Source of the DNA: Actinomycetota bacterium
GTDB lineage: Bacteria > Actinomycetota > Coriobacteriia > Anaerosomatales > JAHIQC01
NCBI GenBank assembly: GCA_018902765.1
Contig: JAHIQC010000133.1
Coordinates: 1-14,284 of the forward strand
Direction: 5' to 3'
DNA length: 14,284 nucleotides
The position numbers and the translations under genes are program-made. Positions 7,081 to 12,616 of this stretch are shown piece after piece. Numbering within the stretch: the first letter of the stretch is position 1; each line of letters starts with the position of its first letter. A model generated the notes under the pieces. The model was given only the letters and a program-made list of their open reading frames with translations, was not told the DNA's origin and ran no database searches.

Positions 7081-7128
7081 TGTCGCCAAACCGCAGACCT
7101 TCATCGCAGTAATGGACGGGGGAGTAAC

Positions 7129-8676
7129 ATGTCGCGTCATCGTCGCAGCCGGGTCGCACTTTCGCTCACACTGAGCTTGCTTCTTGCGCTCGCTTCACCG
7201 CTTGTCGCCTACGCGGGCATTCTTGATGCCCCGACCGGGACACTGACCTCGAGTACGAACGCATCGGCGGGTGACTCCTGGTGGCGTGCGGGCACCTTCA
7301 CGCAAGGGTCAGTCACCTACCCGGTTCCGTGGGGCAACTCACCAAAGCCGGATCTGAACATCCCGGTTCCTGATGGAACCGATCTGCTCAGCAACAGTAC
7401 CGTCGAAGGCATGACCATCGTCACAGGACTCATGTATCGCTTCGGCCGGGCCCCATCTGCTTTCGATCCCATGAGTTTTGGGTTCGACCAGGGCAGCGTC
7501 GACTACATCTGGGGCTACACCGAGGAGACCGGTAAGATCCATACGGTCTATGACGTGCTCGGCAGATATTCCTCGAACCCAGGTGCATACACCGCCACCG
7601 AGCCTCAGCTGCGTCTTCCCTACGAAGGCGTGTGGGTTCTCGACTATTCGTATATCGGTAGCGATGGTCTGATCAGTTCTTCGTACCCGGTCACGTTCGG
7701 CATCGATCTCACTCCGCCGTTGGCGGTAAGCAAGGCCGTCGTTAAACCCTATCTCAGCTACACCGGTCAAACGGGCATCTGGTTCCCGCAGACCTACGGC
7801 GTCGTTCAGTGGGAGGACAAGGAGTACGACCTCCTGTCCGGTGTCGGTGCATACGAAATCAAGGTCAACGGCGAGCCTTTGACCGACTACGTCTACCAAG
7901 GGCCCCTCACCAACACACAGCAGTCCCTCGAGGACCTGAAGCCCGGGAAGAATACGATCACCATCACCTCGATCGACAAGGCGACCAATGAAGGTCCGGC
8001 GGTGACCACCTACTTCTACTCCGATCCCGATGTTCCGGTGCTCAAGATCAAGGCACCTGCGGCCGGAGGCTTGGTTCCTCGCAACGCCGTGTTCACGGTT
8101 GACGCGACTGATGGTGGCGGCATCCAGTACGTGCAGTTCTATATCGACGGTGTGCTCGTGGGCACCGATACCACCGCGCCGTACGCGCTTTCCAAGGATA
8201 TGGTCGCTTACGCCAACGGCACGCATCAGCTTCTGGTCAAGACCAAGGACATGTACGGTCGCGAGGTCACCCAGTCCCGAAGCTTCACTTTGGACAAGAC
8301 TCCGGCAGTCATCAGCGGTATCAGCGACACTCCCGATCCCTTCTATCCCAGACTTCAGGATGGTTACAAGGACGCGGGCTACTATCGCTTCAACACCAAC
8401 GAGGCCGGATACGCATACCTGTACGTGTACAGCGGAACGACTCTCGTTGCCGCCAAGTCACGTCCCGCATCCGCAGGCACCGTCGCATTCAGCTGGGACG
8501 GGTCTTGGAACCAGCAACCCGATGCTGACGCCAGCACGAACGCCACCTATGGCTATCGGTTCCTCATGATAGACAAGGCCGGCAACAGAACCTGGAGTGG
8601 CTTGTACTCAACGACAGTCAGGGACTATGAGCTCATCCGTGTGGCTCCCAATGCCGTGCGAGTGATCGAGCGCTAG
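7129..8676 (+). CDS. secreted protein with bacterial Ig-like domains
   Basis: The ATG at 7129 is preceded by GGGGGAG (7118-7124) with a 4-base gap and gives a 515-residue protein; longer in-frame starts lack a ribosome site. Residues 1-29 form a Sec signal peptide: MSRHRRSR basic head, hydrophobic core LSLTLSLLLALA (11-22), likely cleavage after AYA (27-29). The mature part is rich in Tyr, Thr, Gly and Asp, as in extracellular beta-sandwich proteins. Residues about 30-195 form an unassigned N-terminal module; about 200-300 resemble an Ig-like fold (INGEPLTDY-like loop, then SIDKATNEG); 301-390 fit a bacterial Ig domain (VQFYIDGVLVG, then HQLLVKTKDMYG); about 415-490 resemble the FlgD-type Ig fold (YGYRFLMIDKAGN at 474-486). 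There is no LPXTG, SLH or C-terminal membrane anchor, so it is probably released or held non-covalently. Binding partner unknown. It is monocistronic, with its own promoter and a downstream hairpin. Confidence 0.9.
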   Translation: MSRHRRSRVALSLTLSLLLALASPLVAYAGILDAPTGTLTSSTNASAGDSWWRAGTFTQGSVTYPVPWGNSPKPDLNIPVPDGTDLLSNSTVEGMTIVTGLMYRFGRAPSAFDPMSFGFDQGSVDYIWGYTEETGKIHTVYDVLGRYSSNPGAYTATEPQLRLPYEGVWVLDYSYIGSDGLISSSYPVTFGIDLTPPLAVSKAVVKPYLSYTGQTGIWFPQTYGVVQWEDKEYDLLSGVGAYEIKVNGEPLTDYVYQGPLTNTQQSLEDLKPGKNTITITSIDKATNEGPAVTTYFYSDPDVPVLKIKAPAAGGLVPRNAVFTVDATDGGGIQYVQFYIDGVLVGTDTTAPYALSKDMVAYANGTHQLLVKTKDMYGREVTQSRSFTLDKTPAVISGISDTPDPFYPRLQDGYKDAGYYRFNTNEAGYAYLYVYSGTTLVAAKSRPASAGTVAFSWDGSWNQQPDADASTNATYGYRFLMIDKAGNRTWSGLYSTTVRDYELIRVAPNAVRVIER

Positions 8677-8708
8677 AGACTGCGCTCGCAAGACCGCGCG
8701 AAACGACA

Positions 8709-8741
8709 CAGGGCGGCTTCCTCGCAAGAGGAGCCGCCCTG
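8709..8741. terminator. bidirectional hairpin between the Ig-like gene and rnpB
   Basis: CAGGGCGGCT, a bulged T, CCTC, loop GCAA, GAGGAGCCGCCCTG form a 14-bp stem with a four-base GNRA-type loop. It sits 33 bases after the Ig-like gene stop on the plus strand and 13 bases beyond the rnpB 3' end on the minus strand. T-rich tracts on either side are weak (ATTCATT on plus, TGTGTCGTTT on minus). It can serve both convergent transcripts. Confidence 0.7.
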
Positions 8742-8754
8742 ATTCATTGGCTTT

Positions 8755-9098
8755 GGAGTGGGCCGGTAAGCCGGATTCTGTCGTGGACGGTCATTTATCT
8801 GGGATCATCGTCACCGACGACCTCGTTGCGAGCTAACCCGAGCGACGGTCGGGCCGACCTTAGCCGCTCCTATTTGCTCTTGCTCCGGGTGGGGTTTGCC
8901 AAGCCGCCACGTTGCCGTGACGCTGGTGCGCTCTTACCGCACCGTTTCAGCTCTCCTCGGGGTTTCCCCCGGGGGTTTTCTTTTCTGTGGCACTTTCCGT
9001 CGGATCGCTCCGCCCAGCCGTTAGCTGGCACCCTGCCCTATGGAGTCCGGACTTTCCTCACGTACCTCAAGGGCACGCGCGACCGTCTGGCCCACTCC
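8755..9098 (-). ncRNA. rnpB: RNase P RNA, bacterial type A
   Basis: This is the catalytic RNA of RNase P, which cleaves the 5' leader from precursor tRNAs. On the minus strand it starts GGAGTGGGCCAGACGG and ends ACAGAATCCGGCTTACCGGCCCACTCC-type sequence (8781-8755), whose last ten bases pair with the first ten (P1, 9098-9089 with 8755-8764). The universally conserved core GAGGAAAGTCCGGACTCC lies at 9059-9042, and GAAACGGTGCGGTAAGAGCG and ACAGAATCCGGCTTA identify the other conserved regions. Length about 344 bases matches the type. The exact 5' end may lie one to three bases further right. It has its own promoter and follows the tRNA-Gln/tRNA-Glu pair on the same strand, separated from it by a terminator. 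Certain at family level. Confidence 0.96.
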
Positions 9099-9105
9099 AA
9101 GCGCC

Positions 9106-9135
9106 ATTCTAGCAGGGCTGAGGCCCGAAGGTCGC
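9106..9135 (-). promoter_or_regulatory. rnpB promoter
   Basis: On the minus strand TAGAAT (9111-9106) is a five-of-six -10 box, and the predicted start, about seven bases on, coincides with the first base of the mature RNase P RNA. The -35 is poor (GCGACC at 9135-9130, 18-bp spacer). The position match is the main support. Confidence 0.55.
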
Positions 9136-9137
9136 AC

Positions 9138-9175
9138 GAGAACGCAAAGAGCCGCTCCGGTTGGGGAGCGGCTCT
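9138..9175 (-). terminator. terminator of the tRNA-Gln/tRNA-Glu transcript
   Basis: On the minus strand, nine bases after the tRNA-Glu CCA end, AGAGCCGCTCC (9175-9165) pairs perfectly with GGAGCGGCTCT (9158-9148) around a six-base loop, followed by the modestly T-rich TTGCGTTCTC. It stops the tRNA transcript before the rnpB promoter. Confidence 0.75.
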
Positions 9176-9183
9176 GCATGCGT

Positions 9184-9259
9184 TGGTAGCCCGTACGGGA
9201 TTCGAACCCGTGATCTCCGCCTTGAGAGGGCGGTGTCCAAACCGCTAGACGAACGGGCC
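9184..9259 (-). tRNA. tRNA-Glu (anticodon CUC), CCA encoded
   Basis: A complete 76-base cloverleaf. Acceptor GGCCCGT pairs with ACGGGCT, D arm GTCT...GGAC, anticodon stem CCGCC/GGCGG with loop CTCTCAA (anticodon CTC at 9226-9224), variable loop AGATC, T arm ACGGG-TTCGAAT-CCCGT, discriminator A73 and genomic CCA. The first pair is G1-U72, a wobble rather than G-C. It reads GAG codons, frequent in this high-GC genome. It lies four bases after tRNA-Gln on the same transcript. Confidence 0.97.
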
Positions 9260-9263
9260 ATAC

Positions 9264-9339
9264 TGGCTGGGGTACTAGGGCTCGAACCTAGACTCTTCGG
9301 AACCAGAATCCGACGTGTTGCCAGTTACACCATACCCCA
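9264..9339 (-). tRNA. tRNA-Gln (anticodon CUG), CCA encoded
   Basis: A complete 76-base cloverleaf. Acceptor TGGGGTA/TACCCCA (U1-A72, the pair used by bacterial GatCAB to recognise tRNA-Gln), D arm GTGT...ACAC, anticodon stem TCGGA/TCCGA with loop TTCTGGT (anticodon CTG at 9306-9304), T arm CTAGG-TTCGAGC-CCTAG, discriminator G73 and genomic CCA. It is the first gene of a two-tRNA transcript and lies directly downstream of gltX. Confidence 0.97.
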
Positions 9340-9374
9340 GTACCTATGCCTAACGCCCTTGGGCGCGAGTAGGT

Positions 9375-9403
9375 ATGCTACCGAGGCTCGCGCAGGCTGT
9401 CAA
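9375..9403 (-). promoter_or_regulatory. promoter of the tRNA-Gln/tRNA-Glu operon (TTGACA-N17-TAGCAT)
   Basis: On the minus strand a perfect -35 TTGACA (9403-9398) and TAGCAT (9380-9375) are separated by exactly 17 bases. The start would be near 9368, giving a leader of about 28 bases that contains an imperfect inverted repeat (TACCTA...TAGGTA with inner CGCCC-TT-GGGCG, 9341-9375). The promoter begins 20 bases beyond the gltX stop, so the tRNAs do not depend on gltX read-through. Confidence 0.75.
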
Positions 9404-9422
9404 GGTGCAGGAACACACCTTT

Positions 9423-10892
9423 TCACAATGCCGACGACGGGCGAGCCGCAATGATCCGCGCAAGCGTCCGTTCGCGGCCCAGAAGCGCGATCGACTCGAA
9501 CAAGGGAGGGCTGACAGCGGTGCCTGTCACGGCGACTCGCACGGCCTGGAAGGCGATCTTGGCCTTGACCCCGGTGATCTCATGTATGGATCGAAGTGCG
9601 GCCTCAATCGCCTCGGCGCTGAACTCATCGAGCGCCTCGAGCAGTTGCGCCGCGACATCCAAGGAACGACCGGCGCCCTCCTTGGCAAGTACCTTCTCGC
9701 GCGATGCCTCGTCGATGACGATCTCATCGGCGAATAGGAATGTCACCATAGGCGCGATCTCGGACATGGTCTTAACACGTTCGGAGATCAGCGGTGCGAG
9801 TTCGAGCAGCCACTCATGACGATCGGCCGCACGTTCGGCATCGAGCAGTCCTGCCTCTATGAGCCAAGGGACCATGCGCTGGGCAAGGCCCTCGTCTCCG
9901 AGCTCCCGAATGTACACGCCATTCATCCACTCGAGCTTCTCGGGATCCCAGACCGACGGATTGTTCGAGACCCGCGCCAGATCAAACTCGGCGATCAGGC
10001 GCTCCCGGTCAAAAAGCGTCGTGGTCTCGTCGATTGACCATCCGAGCAGGGACAGGTAGTTGAGCAGCGCTTCGGATAGGTAGCCCTCCTCGGCATAGGA
10101 CTCTACGCTCGTGGCACCGTGGCGCTTGGACAGTCGCTTGCCGTCCGCGCCAAAGATCAGGCCCATGTGCGCGAATGTCGGGATCTCGGCCTCGAGCGCC
10201 TGGTACACGGCGATCTGCCGAGGAGTGTTCGAGAGGTGGTCGTCGCCACGGATGATGTGAGTGATGCCCATCTTCCAGTCGTCGACCACGGTGGCGAACA
10301 TGTAGGTGGGGGAGCCATCCGTGCGCACGAGGATGAAGTCGTCCATCACGTTGACGGGCCAGCTGACCTCGCCGCGGATAGCGTCGTTTATGGTGATGTC
10401 CCCGAGCTCGTCTTGGACCTTCACGCGCCACACATGGGGCTCGCCGGCCTTCGCGCGGGCCAGCGCCTCGTCGCGAGGAATCGAGCGGCAGGTGCGGTCG
10501 TAACCCCAGAAGTTGCTCTCGCTACGTGCCGCTTCTCGCTTGGCCTCGATCGCCTCAGGGGTGCAAAAGCAGGGGTATGCATGGCCGTTGGCTTTGAGGG
10601 TCTCGAGCGCCTCGGCGTAGAACTTGCCGCGCTGAGTTTGGTAGTAGGGGCCCGCATCGCCGCCGACTTCGGGACCTTCGTCCCAGTCCAGGCCGAGCCA
10701 GCGCATGGCGCGCAGGATCTGGGTGGTGTTCTCGTCAGTGGAGCGTTCCTTGTCGGTGTCGTCGATGCGAAGAATGAACTCGCCGCCGTGATGGCGGGCG
10801 AATGCCCAGTTATAGATGGCTGTGCGAGCGCCGCCGATGTGAAGGTTGCCGGTCGGGCTCGGTGCGAAGCGAACGCGGACGTGCTCAGTCAC
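9423..10892 (-). CDS. gltX: glutamyl-tRNA synthetase, class I
   Basis: The 489-residue enzyme attaches glutamate to tRNA-Glu, and in bacteria without GlnRS also to tRNA-Gln for later amidation by GatCAB. Visible: RFAPSPTGNLHIGG (8-21, HIGH motif HIGG at 18-21), a zinc-type stretch C108-x-C110-x24-C135-x-S137 with Y131, LIRGDDHLSNTPRQ-like catalytic region, and the KMSKS equivalent KRLSKR (252-257), followed by the alpha-helical anticodon-binding domain. Length matches bacterial GluRS. The GTG start at 10892 follows GAGGAG (10904-10899) with a six-base gap; a longer reading to 11003 would run into the metK riboswitch promoter and adds a Cys-rich non-family extension. The fourth zinc ligand (usually His) is Ser. 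Whether it is discriminating or not cannot be read from sequence by eye. Confidence 0.96.
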   Translation of the reverse strand: MTEHVRVRFAPSPTGNLHIGGARTAIYNWAFARHHGGEFILRIDDTDKERSTDENTTQILRAMRWLGLDWDEGPEVGGDAGPYYQTQRGKFYAEALETLKANGHAYPCFCTPEAIEAKREAARSESNFWGYDRTCRSIPRDEALARAKAGEPHVWRVKVQDELGDITINDAIRGEVSWPVNVMDDFILVRTDGSPTYMFATVVDDWKMGITHIIRGDDHLSNTPRQIAVYQALEAEIPTFAHMGLIFGADGKRLSKRHGATSVESYAEEGYLSEALLNYLSLLGWSIDETTTLFDRERLIAEFDLARVSNNPSVWDPEKLEWMNGVYIRELGDEGLAQRMVPWLIEAGLLDAERAADRHEWLLELAPLISERVKTMSEIAPMVTFLFADEIVIDEASREKVLAKEGAGRSLDVAAQLLEALDEFSAEAIEAALRSIHEITGVKAKIAFQAVRVAVTGTAVSPPLFESIALLGRERTLARIIAARPSSAL

Positions 10893-10966
10893 GAAGAACT
10901 CCTCGGTATACGGTGGTTGACTGCCACATGGTAGCGCGTTTGAACAATGGGCGCGCGAATTGCATG

Positions 10967-10996
10967 TTGGCGAGTGAGGTATGCGCGTGGTAAGGT
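10967..10996 (+). promoter_or_regulatory. possible metK/SAM riboswitch promoter
   Basis: TTGGCG (10967-10972), an 18-base spacer and TAAGGT (10991-10996) would start transcription at about 11003, exactly at the 5' edge of the riboswitch aptamer. Both boxes are only half matches, so position is the main support. Confidence 0.4.
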
Positions 10997-11003
10997 CGCT
11001 CAT

Positions 11004-11138
11004 GTCTCATCAAGAGGCGGTCGGAGTTCGACCGCAGAGGACCGAGGGCCCGCGCCCGATGAAGTCCCGGCAACCAGCGTCCAAAACGACGCACGGTGCC
11101 AAATCGCGGCAAGCGAGAGTTTCGCTTGGAAGATGAGG
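11004..11138 (+). promoter_or_regulatory. SAM-I (S-box) riboswitch aptamer
   Basis: The leader binds S-adenosylmethionine and shuts off metK. P1 is CTCATC (11006-11011) with GATGAG (11132-11137). Conserved SAM-I core elements appear in order: ATCAAGAG, GAGGACC, GGGCCCG...CCCGATGAAG, CCCGGCAACC, CGGTGCCAAAT, and GAAGATGAGGGA closing P1. P2 carries an extended perfect stem GCGGTCG/CGACCGC (11017-11023 with 11029-11035) and P4 includes AAGCGA...TCGCTT. Placement immediately upstream of metK fits the class exactly. Confidence 0.94.
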
Positions 11139-11174
11139 GAATAGCGAACGGCGCCCGGCAACGCCCTTCACGAA

Positions 11175-11209
11175 GCCCTTGTCTGTATGTGACAAGGGCG
11201 TTTTTGTTT
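11175..11209 (+). terminator. riboswitch expression-platform terminator
   Basis: GCCCTTGTC (11175-11183) pairs perfectly with GACAAGGGC (11191-11199) around TGTATGT, followed by GTTTTTGTTT: a classic intrinsic terminator 40 bases before metK. A competing pairing exists: AACGCCCTT (11160-11168) is complementary to AAGGGCGTT (11194-11202). SAM binding should favour termination by sequestering the P1 3' strand. Confidence 0.9.
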
Positions 11210-11248
11210 GCGGTCACAAGCACGACCGCACGAATACAAGGAGGCAAC

Positions 11249-12505
11249 ATGCCGGATCGCGAGTACCTGTTCACGTCGGAATCGGTGACCGAAGGCCACC
11301 CCGACAAGATGTGCGACCAGATATCAGATGCGATTCTCGACGCGATCATCAAGCGCGAGAACGAGCTTGCTGCCGAGGGATTCGTGGCTGGTACCGGCAC
11401 GAAAGCAGCGGACGACTACGTCCGCGTGGCGTGCGAGACCCTCATCACCACCGGTCTCGTCGTCGTCTCAGGAGAGATCCGCACCCACGCGTACGTCGAT
11501 GTTCAGAGCATCGTTCGCGGTGTCATCAAGGACATCGGCTACACGCGCGCCAAGTTCGGCTTCGATTACGAGACGTGCGGTGTGGTCACCACCATCCACG
11601 AGCAAAGCGCTGACATTGCGATGGGTGTCGACGAGAGCTTCGAGGTGCAGCATGGCGCAGCGGCCGTCGACCCCATCGATCTTGTGGGTGCCGGCGACCA
11701 GGGCATGATGTTCGGCTATGCCTCAAACGAGACCTCGACTCTCATGCCGATGCCGATATACCTGGCGCACCGTTTGGCCGAGCGCTTGACCGCTGTTCGC
11801 AAGGGCGAGGTTCTCGATTACCTGCGTCCCGACGGCAAGACTCAAGTGAGCGTCCGCTACGTCAACGACAAGCCGGTTTCGGTCGAGAAGATCCTCATTT
11901 CGACCCAGCACGCCGACGGCGTCGACATCGAAGGCCTTCTGCGCCCTGACCTCATCGAGCACGTCATCAAGCCGGTGTTCGAGCTTGAGGGCATCGAGTA
12001 CAAGGATGCCGAGATCTTCGTGAACCCGACCGGTCGCTTCGTCATCGGCGGCCCTATGGGTGACACCGGCCTTACCGGCCGCAAGATCATCGTCGACACC
12101 TACGGCGGAATGGGTCGTCACGGTGGTGGCGCATTCTCGGGCAAGGACTGCACCAAGGTCGACCGTTCGGCCGCCTACGCCGCGCGCTGGGTCGCCAAGA
12201 ACGTGGTTGCCGCCGGACTTGCCGACCGCTGTGAGATCCAGCTCGCATACGCCATCGGTGTTTCGCATCCGCTCTCGGTCATGATCGAGACGTTCGGGAC
12301 CGAGAAGGTTCCGGCCTGCGACATTGAGGCTGCCGTCAGCAAGGTCTTTGACCTGCGCCCGGGCGCGATCATCCGCGATCTGGACCTGCGTCGCCCGATC
12401 TATCGCAAGACCGCCGCGTATGGCCATTTCGGTCGTGCGGACAAGGACTTCACCTGGGAGCGCACCGATCGCGCCGAGGAGCTTGCCGCAGCCGCCGGTC
12501 TGTAG
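11249..12505 (+). CDS. metK: S-adenosylmethionine synthetase (methionine adenosyltransferase)
   Basis: The 418-residue cytoplasmic enzyme makes S-adenosylmethionine from methionine and ATP. ATG 11249 follows AAGGAGG (11238-11244). Motifs: [13 protein letters not shown] (8-20; catalytic H17, metal D19), [10 protein letters not shown] (75-84), [12 protein letters not shown] (147-158), [21 protein letters not shown] (ATP-site region, 259-279), GGGAFSGKD (292-300) and [17 protein letters not shown] (302-318). It is longer than the E. coli enzyme (384). About 18 extra residues lie between DAII (31-34) and VRVACE (58-63), and a further insertion near 129-146 resembles that of other actinobacteria. 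Residue 301 is Cys where Pro is usual after FSGKD. Controlled by the SAM-I leader; followed by a hairpin terminator, so probably monocistronic. Confidence 0.97.
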   Translation: MPDREYLFTSESVTEGHPDKMCDQISDAILDAIIKRENELAAEGFVAGTGTKAADDYVRVACETLITTGLVVVSGEIRTHAYVDVQSIVRGVIKDIGYTRAKFGFDYETCGVVTTIHEQSADIAMGVDESFEVQHGAAAVDPIDLVGAGDQGMMFGYASNETSTLMPMPIYLAHRLAERLTAVRKGEVLDYLRPDGKTQVSVRYVNDKPVSVEKILISTQHADGVDIEGLLRPDLIEHVIKPVFELEGIEYKDAEIFVNPTGRFVIGGPMGDTGLTGRKIIVDTYGGMGRHGGGAFSGKDCTKVDRSAAYAARWVAKNVVAAGLADRCEIQLAYAIGVSHPLSVMIETFGTEKVPACDIEAAVSKVFDLRPGAIIRDLDLRRPIYRKTAAYGHFGRADKDFTWERTDRAEELAAAAGL

Positions 12506-12529
12506 AAGATCACCTTCACACTGTGCTTC

Positions 12530-12563
12530 AAGGCCGCCGGCGTCATACGATGTCGGCGGCCTT
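12530..12563 (+). terminator. terminator hairpin after metK
   Basis: AAGGCCGCCGGC (12530-12541) pairs with GTCGGCGGCCTT (12552-12563) with one G-U pair and a ten-base loop, 24 bases after the metK stop. No T-run follows, so it may be a weak or Rho-assisted terminator. It separates metK from priA. Confidence 0.6.
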
Positions 12564-12616
12564 CGCTATGCTGGCAATGAAACACTCGCTTCGCGCCCAT
12601 CTTGGAAAGGTCGCCC

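Noticed and set aside
7033..7128. Upstream extension of the secreted protein
   Set aside because: It would bury the signal peptide behind 32 residues, includes the -10 box and lacks a ribosome site.
8826..9454. Open frames across rnpB and the tRNAs
   Set aside because: They are shadows of RNA genes with strong structure and have no ribosome sites or recognisable protein features.
10893..11003. 37-codon upstream extension of gltX
   Set aside because: GTG 10892 has a well-placed GAGGAG and matches the family N-terminus; the extension is non-family sequence that crosses the divergent metK promoter.
11096..11248. Upstream in-frame extension of metK
   Set aside because: It would translate the riboswitch and terminator; ATG 11249 has a perfect AAGGAGG and the standard MetK start.
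11723..12427. 234-codon open frame antisense to metK
   Set aside because: It is a high-GC codon-position shadow of a certain gene, with no ribosome site or recognisable domain. The same applies to the long antisense frames at 7339-8226 and 10119-10934.
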